Made by a program: the position numbers and the translations under genes | Assembly: GCA_003524305.1 (NCBI GenBank) | Contig: DQHW01000048.1 | Location: 1 to 60,855 of the forward strand | Reading direction: 5' to 3' | DNA length: 60,855 nucleotides | Source: Anaerolineaceae bacterium | GTDB lineage: Bacteria; Chloroflexota; Anaerolineae; Anaerolineales; Anaerolineaceae | In this document: piece by piece, positions 52,438-60,659 of the stretch | Layout of the letters: every line of letters starts with the position of its first letter | How positions within the stretch are numbered: position 1 is the first letter of the stretch | Notes under the pieces: model-generated | The model's database searches: none | What the model saw: the letters and a program-made list of their open reading frames with translations, nothing else | What the model was told of the DNA's origin: nothing

Positions 52438-53352
52438 CTATAAGCCTTTCAGTTCTTCAAATTTTTTACGTTGTTTATCGCTTAGTTTGCGTGGAATTTC
52501 AACCTTGATTACAGCATAAAGGTCGCCAAATTCCTTGTTGACTTTCAATTTTGGTAAACCACGTCCGGCAAGCCTGATTTTTTGACCGGGCTGTGTGCCA
52601 GCCGGAATGGTCAACCTCACATCGCCAGAGAGTGTAGACACTGTTGCAGAACCGCCCAAAACAGCCGTGAGCAAATCCACTTTCACTTCGGTGGTCAGAT
52701 CCACACCTTGAAGCGTGTAACGCGCATCAGGCAGAATCTCAATAATGAGGATAATATCTGCTTTATGCGCGGAGGTGGTGGATGGAACTGCCCCAGCCAT
52801 GCGGACTTTTGTGCCTGTGACAGCCCCGGCTGGAATTTTAACTTCAATCTTGCGGTCGCCGATCTGGAATTGACGCTGGGTGCCAGTGAACGATTCGTTC
52901 ACTGTAATTTGAACCTTCTGTTCAATCGCAGAGGGTTTTGCCGGCTGCCTGGCTACCGTCCTGCCTGCACCCGACATGCCGCCAAAAATGGCACTGAAAA
53001 AATCAGAAAAACCGCCAAAAGAGCCGCCAAAGTCGTTCATATCCACTGAGGCGCCGCGTCCACGTTGCTGGTTGGTCACCCAATCATCCCAGTTGAAACC
53101 ACCCTGCGCCCCGCCCTGGTTCTGCCATTGCGAGTAGGATGTTCCCAATTGGTCATAGCGCTCCCGTTTCTTGGGATCGCTCAACACCTCGTAGGCTTCA
53201 TTAATATCCTTGAACTTTTCTTCTGCCTGCTTGTTACCCCGGTTTTGATCAGGGTGATATTTCATCGCCAGCTTACGATAGATTTTTTTGATGGTTTCCT
53301 GAGATGCGTTACGTTCAACACCCAGTACCTTGTAATAGTCCTTATATTCCAT
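52438..53352 (-). CDS. DnaJ-class co-chaperone (CbpA-like)
   Basis: Hsp40 co-chaperone of 304 aa. The J domain (1-70) carries the HPD motif at 33-35. A Gly/Phe-rich region (GGSFGGFSDFFSAIFGG) is followed by the two C-terminal substrate-binding beta domains (VQITVNESFTG, LPKLKVNKEFGDLYA). The cysteine zinc-finger domain of DnaJ is absent, as in CbpA. A near-consensus promoter ends 6 nt before the ATG, so the transcript is probably leaderless. Confidence 0.92.
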   Translation of the reverse strand: MEYKDYYKVLGVERNASQETIKKIYRKLAMKYHPDQNRGNKQAEEKFKDINEAYEVLSDPKKRERYDQLGTSYSQWQNQGGAQGGFNWDDWVTNQQRGRGASVDMNDFGGSFGGFSDFFSAIFGGMSGAGRTVARQPAKPSAIEQKVQITVNESFTGTQRQFQIGDRKIEVKIPAGAVTGTKVRMAGAVPSTTSAHKADIILIIEILPDARYTLQGVDLTTEVKVDLLTAVLGGSATVSTLSGDVRLTIPAGTQPGQKIRLAGRGLPKLKVNKEFGDLYAVIKVEIPRKLSDKQRKKFEELKGL

Positions 53353-53358
53353 AGCATA

Positions 53359-53388
53359 ATTGTAGTGCGTTTAAAATTGGAATGTCAA
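53359..53388 (-). promoter_or_regulatory. Promoter of dnaJ-htrA-baeRF, likely leaderless
   Basis: On the minus strand TTGACA, an 18 nt spacer and TACAAT are followed by only 6 nt before ATG 53352. The strength of both boxes makes the near-zero 5' leader convincing. Confidence 0.7.
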
Positions 53389-53656
53389 TAGTAATATGCA
53401 GACTCTAATGAAATATTGATGATTTTCTTACATTTCGTACATAAATAGCCGACAATATCATTGTTCTGTGTACCTATTTATGATTCAAGCATAAAAAGCA
53501 GTTCTGGTTCTGGCACGAGTTATGCAACATATTACGTTGATGGGCTTGCTTGACGCCGAATAATCGATACGCTGCCATTTGAAAATCCAGACATGGTGGC
53601 AAAAATTATTACATTTAAAGCAAACCTGATATCGTAACTGGATGAGGAGATTCAAG
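53389..53656. other. Intergenic region between divergent dnaJ and the LysM lipoprotein
   Basis: A/T-rich sequence of about 270 nt. Apart from the dnaJ promoter at its left edge and the GAGGAG ribosome site of the next gene at its right edge, I see no coding frame, RNA gene or strong hairpin. Confidence 0.4.
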
Positions 53657-54400
53657 ATGAATAAAAAAACTATTGGGTTATTGGTCGCACTAATAATGGT
53701 TGCCATGCTTTTTTCTGCTTGCGCAAGGCCTGCCACTACATCACCCACGTCTGAAGTCATTGTTGCAACATCTACGAGCAGCGAGATACCCTTCCCTGTG
53801 GCGACACAACCTCAGATCATGGCTGATATTCTCAAACAGACTCAAACTGCCATGGCCTTGTCCACCAAAGACACCAGTTTTCCTTCGGCTGCCACCAGCA
53901 CACCATCTTTTTCATTTGAGACTCCCACGCCATCGACTACCTTGGCTGTAGGCGGTGAAACAACCCCGACCTCTTCTATATTATTACCGTCTGCATCCAC
54001 GTCCACCCCGATGAGCCTGGCAACTGCCTCACCCACACAAATAAGTTATCCAACTCCCACTCCCGGCCGCCCTGCAACTTATACCATCCAGGCTGGCGAG
54101 TACCTTTGGTGTTTAGCCCGACGTTTTGATGTCGTCCCCGCGGATTTGCTCAGCCTCAACGGTATGAATGCAAATTCTCAGCCCTATGCTGGAACCATCA
54201 TAAAAATTCCACAATCCGGATCATTTGGTGCAGGCCGCGCTCGCAATGCCCACCCGGCCACATACACAGTTCGCGCTGGCGACACAATTGGTGGAATTGC
54301 CTGCTGGTATGGCGATGCAGATCCGAACACCATTTTTGCTGCCAATGGATTGCCTGCCAATTCAATCATCACGGTTGGTCAAGTTCTTCAAATTCCATAA
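53657..54400 (+). CDS. Lipoprotein with two LysM domains
   Basis: Surface lipoprotein of 247 aa. The signal peptide ends in FSAC with the lipidated cysteine near residue 22. A Ser/Thr/Pro-rich stalk (about 25-135) is followed by two LysM domains (ATYTIQAGEYLWCLARRF and ATYTVRAGDTIGGIACWYG), which bind peptidoglycan or chitin-like sugars. Both LysM units carry a cysteine at the same place, a possible disulfide. Start ATG 53657 has GAGGAG upstream. No catalytic domain is present. Confidence 0.87.
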   Translation: MNKKTIGLLVALIMVAMLFSACARPATTSPTSEVIVATSTSSEIPFPVATQPQIMADILKQTQTAMALSTKDTSFPSAATSTPSFSFETPTPSTTLAVGGETTPTSSILLPSASTSTPMSLATASPTQISYPTPTPGRPATYTIQAGEYLWCLARRFDVVPADLLSLNGMNANSQPYAGTIIKIPQSGSFGAGRARNAHPATYTVRAGDTIGGIACWYGDADPNTIFAANGLPANSIITVGQVLQIP

Positions 54401-54420
54401 GCTAATTCTATTTCTGAATA

Positions 54421-54445
54421 ACTGGCGGGTAACTCACCCGCCAGT
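54421..54445 (+). terminator. Terminator-like hairpin after the LysM lipoprotein gene
   Basis: A perfect 10 bp stem, ACTGGCGGGT with its complement, has a 5 nt loop. The tail is ATAATTTA rather than a clean T-run, and a TATAAT at 54445-54450 overlaps the stem end and could serve the Nudix gene. Confidence 0.65.
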
Positions 54446-54468
54446 ATAATTTAAGTGAGGAATATTCC

Positions 54469-54996
54469 ATGAATAATTCAGAAAACAACACCCGCACCGT
54501 TTTTAATGCCAAGCTATTTAAGGTCAAAAATATTGATCTTCCTCTTCCTGATGGAAAGACTAAAACCTATGAATTGGTCGATATTCAAAACGCCATCACC
54601 GTGCTGCCCTTGGATTCTGAAGGCAATATTTATTTTGTTGAACAATACCGAATTGGCGCAGGAAAAACCCTGCTTGAACTGCCTGCAGGCAAAATCGAAC
54701 AAGATGAAGACCCCTTGAAGGCCGCCCGAAGAGAACTCAGGGAAGAAATCGGTATGGATGCGACCGAGATCAAGGCGCTTGGTAATTTCTACATGAGCCC
54801 GGGATATGCCAACGAATATATGTACTGCTTTTTAGCGACCGGTTTATATACGGCTCCGCTTGACCCTGATGCTGATGAATTTATCAATGTCAAAAAGCTC
54901 CATTTTACCCGGGTGCTTGAGTTGATCAATGATGGAAAATTAAACGACAGTAAAACACTTGCCGTATTAATGCTGGCCTATAACCACCTAAAATAA
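54469..54996 (+). CDS. Nudix hydrolase (ADP-ribose pyrophosphatase type)
   Basis: Hydrolyses nucleoside diphosphate derivatives, probably ADP-ribose; 175 aa. The Nudix box at about 74-96 has the pattern G-x5-E-x7-REL-x-EE-x-G (seen as RRELREEIG). LLELPAGKIE and the FYMSPGYANEYMY segment after the box are typical of the NudF/ADP-ribose subgroup. GAGGA precedes the ATG. Own terminator downstream. Confidence 0.92.
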   Translation: MNNSENNTRTVFNAKLFKVKNIDLPLPDGKTKTYELVDIQNAITVLPLDSEGNIYFVEQYRIGAGKTLLELPAGKIEQDEDPLKAARRELREEIGMDATEIKALGNFYMSPGYANEYMYCFLATGLYTAPLDPDADEFINVKKLHFTRVLELINDGKLNDSKTLAVLMLAYNHLK

Positions 54997-55051
54997 ACCC
55001 CCCGCAATTAATCTGATTAATAGCATTTTTCCTCAAAATTTAGAAGAGATT

Positions 55052-55072
55052 ACCCTCATACGAGGGTTTTTT
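55052..55072 (+). terminator. Terminator of the Nudix gene
   Basis: The stem ACCCTC/GAGGGT with a 4 nt loop is followed by TTTTT. A TATAAT box (55078-55083) for the next gene follows at once. Confidence 0.75.
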
Positions 55073-55152
55073 GGGATTATAATGTATGAACAACCGGATT
55101 GCGAATCAGGGGCTTTTTTTTGCCTCTTACCTTTTTTAATGGAGTAAAAACA

Positions 55153-58100
55153 ATGAAACGAGAATTGATCACAATTGATGCAAACGAGGCTGTTGCCAGT
55201 GTGGCATATCGTTTGGCCGAGGTGGTGGCTATTTATCCCATCACCCCATCTTCAAACATGGGCGAACACGCCGATGGATGGGCGGCAGCTGGCAAAAAGA
55301 ATCTTTGGGGAACCGTTCCATCAGTAATGGAAATGCAATCAGAAGGCGGCGCAGCCGGTGCTGTTCACGGCGCACTGCAAACCGGTTCACTCACAACCAC
55401 CTTTACCGCGTCTCAAGGGCTGTTGTTGATGATCCCCAATATGTACAAGATTGCCGGTGAATTAATTCCAACTGTCTTCCACGTTGCGGCACGCACCATT
55501 GCCGCGCATGCTTTATCCATTTATGGCGATCACTCTGATGTCATGGCAGCCCGCCAAACCGGTTTTGCATTTTTAGCCTCCGACTCAGTGCAGACCTCAC
55601 AAGATAATGCCCTGATTGCCAATGCCGCTTCATTAGAATCCCGCGTGCCTTTCTGCCATTTCTTTGATGGCTTCCGCACTTCACACGAAGTCAACAAAAT
55701 TGAAAAAATCGACGACGACCAGATTCGCGAAATGATTAATGAAGAACTGGTGACTGACCTGCGCAAACGCGCCATGTCTCCAGAACACCCCAGTGTTCGC
55801 GGAACCGCACAGAATCCTGATGTGTTCTTCCAGGCGCGCGAAGCGGGTAACACCTTCTATCTAAAGACCCCCGCCATCGTGCAAAAAGCCATGAATCAGT
55901 TCGCCAAGATTTCAGGCCGCCAATATCACCTTTTCGATTACACCGGTCCTGCCGATGCCACCGAGGTAATCATCATCATGGGTTCTGGTGCCGAAGTTGC
56001 TGAAGAAACCGTGAAATTCCTCAATAAACAAGGTCGAAAAGTGGGTGTGGTTAATGTAAGGCTTTACCGCCCATTCTCTGTGTCTGACTTCATTAAAACA
56101 TTGCCCGCCACTGTAAAAACTCTGGCCGTGCTTGATCGCACCAAGGAACCTGGTTCCATTGGCGAGCCCTTGTACCAGGATGTGGTTACTGCCATCAATG
56201 AAGCCATGGAATCCGGTGAGACATCCTTCAAGGTGCTTCCCCGCATCATTGGTGGGCGCTATGGACTAAGCTCTAAAGAATTCACCCCCGCCATGGTAAA
56301 AGGTATCTTTGAAGAAATGGTCAAAGCCTCACCCAAGAACCATTTCACCATCGGTATCAATGACGATGTCACCCACACCAGCTTGCCTTACGACGAATGT
56401 TTCTCCATTGCCAGCGAAAAGACTGTGCGTTGTGTCTTCTTCGGTCTGGGTTCAGATGGAACCGTTGGTGCGAACAAAAACTCCATCAAGATCATCGGTG
56501 AAGATACTCCCAACGATGCACAAGGCTTCTTCTACTACGACTCAAAGAAATCAGGTTCTGTCACTATTTCTCACTTGAGATTCGGACCCGATTCCATCCG
56601 CGCTCCATACCTGATCGAATATGGCGATGCCAATTTCGTGGCTTGCCACCAATTCTCATTCCTTGAATGGCTCGACATGCTTAAATATGCAGCCACCGGA
56701 GCAACCTTCCTCCTTAATAGTGTTTACGACAAGGAAGAAGTCTGGGATAAACTGCCCAAGGAAGTTCAGCAAGATATCATCACCAAGAAACTGAAATTCT
56801 ACATGGTGAACGCCAATGAAGTGGCATCCAAGACTGGCATGGGTGGACGTGTTAACACGATCATGCAGACCGCCTTCTTTGCCATCAGCGGTATTCTGCC
56901 CCGTGAAGAAGCCATTGCCCAGATCAAGAAATCCATCAAGAAAACTTATGGCAAACGCGGTGAAGCCGTCGTCAAACAAAACTTTGACGCCGTGGATCAC
57001 ACTCTTGCCAATCTCTTCGAAATCAAGGTTCCTGAATCCGCCACCAACAAGATCACCCGCCGCCCGCCGGTTCCTGCTGAAGCGCCAGAATTCGTGGTTG
57101 ACGTTCTTGGCCCCATCATTGCCTTCAAGGGCGATCAACTGCCCGTCAGTGCCTTCCCGGTAGACGGAGTTTTTCCGAGTGGAACCACCAAATGGGAAAA
57201 ACGCAACCTCGCGCTGGAAATTCCCGTGTGGGAATCTGACCTTTGTATTCAATGCGGCAAATGCGCCTTCGTCTGTCCTCACGCCGTCATCCGAGAGAAG
57301 GTTTACGAACCCGCCTTACTCGAGAATGCGCCGATCACCTTCAAATCCATTGATGCCAAGTTCAAAGAACTTCCTGATATGAAATTCACCATCCAGGTCT
57401 CACCTGAAGACTGCACCGGCTGCAGCCTGTGTGTTGAGAACTGTCCTGCGAAAGACAAGAACAATCCCCTGCGCAAAGCAATCAACATGGCTCCGCAGAT
57501 TCCCCTGCGAGAAGAAGAATCCAAAAACTGGGACTTCTTCCTCTCTCTGCCTGCACCTGATCCCGATCTCTTCCAACCCACTTCGGTTAAGAACTCACAA
57601 TTAATCGAACCGTTGTTTGAGTTCTCGGGCGCCTGCGCTGGCTGCGGTGAAACTCCCTACATTAAATTAGCTTCACAATTATTCGGTGATCACATGATCA
57701 TCGCCAATGCCACCGGTTGTACCTCCATCTATGGCGGCAACCTGCCCACCACCCCGTGGGCAATCAATAATCAAGGCCGCGGACCCGCTTGGGCCAACTC
57801 ACTATTTGAAGATAACGCCGAGTTCGGTTTGGGTATGCGCCTGACCCTCGACAAGCAAAATGAATTTGCTCAAGAAATGCTCACCACCATGGGCGCTGAA
57901 TTGGGTGACAGCTTTGTTGCTGAAATCCTCAATGCAGATCAAACCACCGGCAAGGGGATCCGCGAACAGCGCACCCGTGTTGAAGCCTTGAAAGCCAAAC
58001 TCGAAAAGAGCAAGAACAAATCAGCCAAGATGTTGATCAGCGTTGCCGATGCCCTCGTGAAAAAGAGTGTCTGGATCATGGGCGGCGACGGTTGGGCTTA

Positions 58101-58740
58101 TGACATCGGTTACGGCGGTCTGGATCATGTCTTGGCCAGCGGACGCAACGTAAACGTACTTGTCTTGGATACCGAAGTGTATTCCAACACCGGCGGTCAA
58201 TCTTCCAAGGCAACGCCACTGGCAGCAGTCGCTAAATTCTCTGCCAAGGGTAAAGGTATAGGCAAAAAAGACCTCGGTTTAATGGCTATGTCTTACGGCT
58301 ACGTTTTCGTCGCCAGTGTTGCCATGGGAGCTAACGATCAACAAACGCTCAAAGCCTTCATTGAAGCTGAAGCCTACGACGGCCCTTCATTGATCATTGC
58401 CTACAGCCATTGTATTGCTCACGGCATCGATATGAAGAAGGGTCTTGAACAGCAGAAATTAGCCACTCAGACTGGTTTGTGGCCGACCTACCGCTATAAT
58501 CCTTCTCTGGTGGACGAAGGCAAGAATCCACTGCAGCTCGACAGCCGTGAACCATCCATAGCGGTCAAAGACTATGCGTACAATGAAACCCGCTATCGCA
58601 TGCTCGTGCAAAGCGATGAAGCTCGCGCTGAACTTCTAATGAACGAAGCCGGTGAGTTCGCCAAACGCAAGTGGGAGCTCTACAAACAGATGGCAGCCAT
58701 GGCCTACACCAAACCTGGTGAAGAAACCGCTGCTGAATAG
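55153..58740 (+). CDS. nifJ: Pyruvate:ferredoxin (flavodoxin) oxidoreductase
   Basis: Single-chain PFOR of 1195 aa that oxidises pyruvate to acetyl-CoA and CO2 and reduces ferredoxin, typical of anaerobes. All domains are present: the N-terminal pyruvate-binding domain (YPITPSSNMGEHAD), the transketolase-like and gamma domains, two 4Fe-4S clusters (CIQCGKCAFVCP from residue 698, CTGCSLCVENCP from 754), the proximal-cluster cysteines (ACAGCGE, ATGCTS, YSHC) and the TPP site (GGDGWAYDIGYGG near 977). Start ATG 55153 has GGAG 8 nt upstream; the frame begins 18 codons earlier without family match. It suggests fermentative or facultative anaerobic metabolism. Confidence 0.96.
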   Translation: MKRELITIDANEAVASVAYRLAEVVAIYPITPSSNMGEHADGWAAAGKKNLWGTVPSVMEMQSEGGAAGAVHGALQTGSLTTTFTASQGLLLMIPNMYKIAGELIPTVFHVAARTIAAHALSIYGDHSDVMAARQTGFAFLASDSVQTSQDNALIANAASLESRVPFCHFFDGFRTSHEVNKIEKIDDDQIREMINEELVTDLRKRAMSPEHPSVRGTAQNPDVFFQAREAGNTFYLKTPAIVQKAMNQFAKISGRQYHLFDYTGPADATEVIIIMGSGAEVAEETVKFLNKQGRKVGVVNVRLYRPFSVSDFIKTLPATVKTLAVLDRTKEPGSIGEPLYQDVVTAINEAMESGETSFKVLPRIIGGRYGLSSKEFTPAMVKGIFEEMVKASPKNHFTIGINDDVTHTSLPYDECFSIASEKTVRCVFFGLGSDGTVGANKNSIKIIGEDTPNDAQGFFYYDSKKSGSVTISHLRFGPDSIRAPYLIEYGDANFVACHQFSFLEWLDMLKYAATGATFLLNSVYDKEEVWDKLPKEVQQDIITKKLKFYMVNANEVASKTGMGGRVNTIMQTAFFAISGILPREEAIAQIKKSIKKTYGKRGEAVVKQNFDAVDHTLANLFEIKVPESATNKITRRPPVPAEAPEFVVDVLGPIIAFKGDQLPVSAFPVDGVFPSGTTKWEKRNLALEIPVWESDLCIQCGKCAFVCPHAVIREKVYEPALLENAPITFKSIDAKFKELPDMKFTIQVSPEDCTGCSLCVENCPAKDKNNPLRKAINMAPQIPLREEESKNWDFFLSLPAPDPDLFQPTSVKNSQLIEPLFEFSGACAGCGETPYIKLASQLFGDHMIIANATGCTSIYGGNLPTTPWAINNQGRGPAWANSLFEDNAEFGLGMRLTLDKQNEFAQEMLTTMGAELGDSFVAEILNADQTTGKGIREQRTRVEALKAKLEKSKNKSAKMLISVADALVKKSVWIMGGDGWAYDIGYGGLDHVLASGRNVNVLVLDTEVYSNTGGQSSKATPLAAVAKFSAKGKGIGKKDLGLMAMSYGYVFVASVAMGANDQQTLKAFIEAEAYDGPSLIIAYSHCIAHGIDMKKGLEQQKLATQTGLWPTYRYNPSLVDEGKNPLQLDSREPSIAVKDYAYNETRYRMLVQSDEARAELLMNEAGEFAKRKWELYKQMAAMAYTKPGEETAAE

Positions 58741-58762
58741 ATGAATTACAATTAACTCAAAC

Positions 58763-58799
58763 AAGACCCCGAATTCACAGAAACAGAATTCGGGGTCTT
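58763..58799. repeat. REP-like hairpin R1
   Basis: AAGACCCCGAATTC with its complement around ACAGAAACA forms a perfect 14 bp stem just after nifJ. The trailing TTTC tail means it may also stop nifJ transcription. Confidence 0.7.
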
Positions 58800-58833
58800 T
58801 CAATAATATAAACTTATTCAAGTGATAATGGGA

Positions 58834-58871
58834 CAAGTTCCCGAACTCTTTTACCAGAGTTCGGGAACTTG
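58834..58871. repeat. REP-like hairpin R2
   Basis: CAAGTTCCCGAACTC with its complement around TTTTACCA forms a perfect 15 bp stem. Compared with R1 it has changed at several stem positions with matching changes on the other arm. Confidence 0.7.
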
Positions 58872-58905
58872 CAATAAATACAGAATTACTCTAATTAGTT
58901 AAGAA

Positions 58906-58940
58906 AAGTCCCCGAATTTTTGGGTTCAATTCGGGGACTT
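58906..58940. repeat. REP-like hairpin R3
   Basis: AAGTCCCCGAATT with its complement around TTTGGGTTC forms a perfect 13 bp stem, 48 nt before the transposase start. Confidence 0.7.
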
Positions 58941-58987
58941 GCTCTAAAATAGATATAACACCACTTGGATGATAATGGGAGGAATCT

Positions 58988-59554
58988 ATGCCAAACAGAA
59001 TTGTTCCAATCGAAGTTGACTCCATTTACCACATCTATAATAGGGGGGTAAATAAAGAATTGATCTTCTTTTCAGAAAGGAATTATCAATTTTTCATTTA
59101 TAAAATGGTCAACTACATGCAAGATAATGCATCTATTTTAGCGTATTGCCTGATGCCGAACCATTATCATTTGCTTGTAAAAATCAAAAACGCCGACTTT
59201 GTTCAAAAAGGGTTACAACCATTCTTGATTTCTTTTACAAATTCAATCAACATCGATCAAAAAAGGATTGGTCCGCTATTTCAAGGCCGTTACCAGGCTA
59301 ATCTGGTTTTTGATGATGCTTATTTGTTAGAATGTGTAAAATATATCCACTTGAACCCTGTCAAAGCGGGGTTAGTTAAATTGCTTCAAGAGTGGGGCTA
59401 TTCGAGTTACAGAGACTATCTCTCTCCGCAATCCAAATCTTTTGTAGATAAGGAATCGGTGTTAACCCATTTTGACTCTATTTTCGATTTTAAAAACTTT
59501 TCTGAATCGGAGCTGACATATACAAACCCAAAATATTTTATTGATTATTTATAA
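58988..59554 (+). CDS. REP-associated tyrosine transposase (RAYT, Y1/IS200-like)
   Basis: Single-strand DNA transposase of 188 aa in the HUH superfamily. YHIYNRGVNKE at the N-terminus is typical of RAYTs. The HUH metal motif is HYH at 59-61 within LMPNHYHLLV, and the catalytic tyrosine is probably Y119 in KYIHLNPVKAG. GGGAGG stands 5 nt before the ATG. The gene is more A/T-rich than its neighbours. It is surrounded by four hairpins with a shared core, which are its likely DNA partners. RAYTs are usually single-copy and domesticated rather than free-moving; whether this one still acts is unknown. Confidence 0.92.
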   Translation: MPNRIVPIEVDSIYHIYNRGVNKELIFFSERNYQFFIYKMVNYMQDNASILAYCLMPNHYHLLVKIKNADFVQKGLQPFLISFTNSINIDQKRIGPLFQGRYQANLVFDDAYLLECVKYIHLNPVKAGLVKLLQEWGYSSYRDYLSPQSKSFVDKESVLTHFDSIFDFKNFSESELTYTNPKYFIDYL

Positions 59555-59586
59555 TTCTTACTGATAGATATTATTATAATTAGAAC

Positions 59587-59622
59587 AAGCTCCCGAATTC
59601 AAAAACAGAATTCGGGAGCTTT
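59587..59622. repeat. REP-like hairpin R4, overlapping the end of the DUF385 gene
   Basis: AAGCTCCCGAATTC with its complement around AAAAACA forms a perfect 14 bp stem. It lies between the convergent transposase and DUF385 genes, and the DUF385 stop codon (59599-59601) is inside it. Confidence 0.75.
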
Positions 59623-60036
59623 GCATTCAAACACCACGATCGGAATATGCCTCGCTGTCATCTCTTTATAATGAAGATAGTCAGGGTGGCGAGAGACAGC
59701 GACACCCCATAAGGTGTCGTATTCCTTTCCCACTGCTTCACGCGAACGAACCGGCAGCATCTCGCCATTTACTTCAACGGTCACATTGGGTTCATGTTTC
59801 AAGTGGTTATACCAGGCGGCGTTCTTTTCTTTGCCCCAATTGGATGCAATCACAAAATAAGCGTTATCTGCTTTAAAGTAGGCAATCGGAACCTTGTATT
59901 TCTTGCCGGTCTTTCTGCCCACGTAATGAATGATCAATATGGTCTGTGTGCCTAGTTTGCCGCCCAACCTACCCTTACTGATGTGGATCAAAAACGAGTT
60001 GACACTCATAAACATTTTCAAAAAGAATCTATTCAT
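59599..60036 (-). CDS. DUF385 / deazaflavin (F420)-dependent nitroreductase-family protein
   Basis: Small split-barrel flavin- or F420-binding protein of 145 aa. HYVGRKTGKKYKVPIAYF, the FVIASNWGKEKNAAWYNHL segment and the later VEVNGEMLPVRSR strand match the Ddn/DUF385 family. GAGGTG precedes the ATG. The last seven residues (KAPEFCF) and the stop codon are encoded by the REP-like hairpin R4, so the natural C-terminus has been replaced or extended by the repeat. Cofactor use (F420 or FMN) is not settled by sequence. Confidence 0.85.
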   Translation of the reverse strand: MNRFFLKMFMSVNSFLIHISKGRLGGKLGTQTILIIHYVGRKTGKKYKVPIAYFKADNAYFVIASNWGKEKNAAWYNHLKHEPNVTVEVNGEMLPVRSREAVGKEYDTLWGVAVSRHPDYLHYKEMTARHIPIVVFECKAPEFCF

Positions 60037-60102
60037 TGCTCACCTCGTTTAGATTTTACTCAAGGATTGCTAGAATTAGATAAGATTTGTCGCAATTTAA
60101 AT

Positions 60103-60133
60103 AAAAAGACTCCCTTGCAGGAGTCTGATTTTT
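60103..60133. terminator. Terminator after infA
   Basis: A stem AGACTCC/GGAGTCT with a short loop has T-runs on both strands (TTTTTAT on the minus strand, ATTTTTTAT on the plus). It lies at the end of the rpsU-infA unit. Confidence 0.8.
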
Positions 60134-60387
60134 TATCTGGTTGGTTCGTCCATCATGGGTTCGTTTTTCTTCTGACGATAGACGATACGTCCGCGGGTGA
60201 GATCGTAAGGGCTCATTTCTACCTTTACGTGATCGCCGAGTAGAATGCGGATGTAATACCTGCGCATACGACCAGAAAGGTATGCAAGTACTACAATACC
60301 ATTTTCCAGCTTTACCCTGAATTGTGTACCGGGCAAGGCTTCGATGATCTCGCCTTCAACCTGGATCTTATCTTCTTCTTTGGCCAT
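60133..60387 (-). CDS. infA: Translation initiation factor IF-1
   Basis: Small OB-fold protein of 84 aa that binds the 30S A site. The sequence follows the family (VEGEIIEALPGTQFRVKLENG, YIRILLGDHVKVEMSPYDL, RGRIVYR). The usually conserved AHISGKMRKNYIRI stretch reads AYLSGRMRRYYIRI, so the histidine is tyrosine here. A 13-residue tail extends beyond the normal end. AGGAG precedes the ATG. It follows rpsU by 38 nt. Confidence 0.95.
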   Translation of the reverse strand: MAKEEDKIQVEGEIIEALPGTQFRVKLENGIVVLAYLSGRMRRYYIRILLGDHVKVEMSPYDLTRGRIVYRQKKNEPMMDEPTR

Positions 60388-60425
60388 ACTTCTCCTGACC
60401 AGCTGATCGGAAACGATCTGCTAAA

Positions 60426-60626
60426 CTATTCGCCGACCTTGGTAAATTGGCGGCGTTTGATGCGGCGGATGGCTTTTTTCTTCTCCACACGGCGAGTTTC
60501 GCTTTTGGAAACAAACCAACGCTTCTTTCGGATGGTGCTGAGAACACCGCTCTTGACAACTTTTTTGCGGAAGCGTTTCAGCAGTGAATCTTGTGATTCA
60601 TTAGGACGTAAAACAACTGAAGCCAT
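60426..60626 (-). CDS. rpsU: 30S ribosomal protein S21
   Basis: Basic ribosomal protein of 66 aa. VLRPNESQDSLLKRFRKKVVKSGVL is not quoted in full, but the block from VVLRPNES through LLKRFRKKV is typical of S21, and the C-terminal half is Lys/Arg-rich. Start ATG 60626 has GGGGAGG upstream. The open frame continues upstream through the leader hairpin, but that part has no S21 similarity. S21 genes are often present in fast-adapting translation operons; here it leads infA. Confidence 0.93.
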   Translation of the reverse strand: MASVVLRPNESQDSLLKRFRKKVVKSGVLSTIRKKRWFVSKSETRRVEKKKAIRRIKRRQFTKVGE

Positions 60627-60659
60627 AGGTTTCTCACCTCCCCTCGCCGGGAAATAAAA

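Noticed and set aside
58763..59622. Repeated palindromes taken as a CRISPR array
   Set aside because: The repeats are hairpins of varying sequence with irregular spacing, a transposase lies between them, and no cas genes are present.
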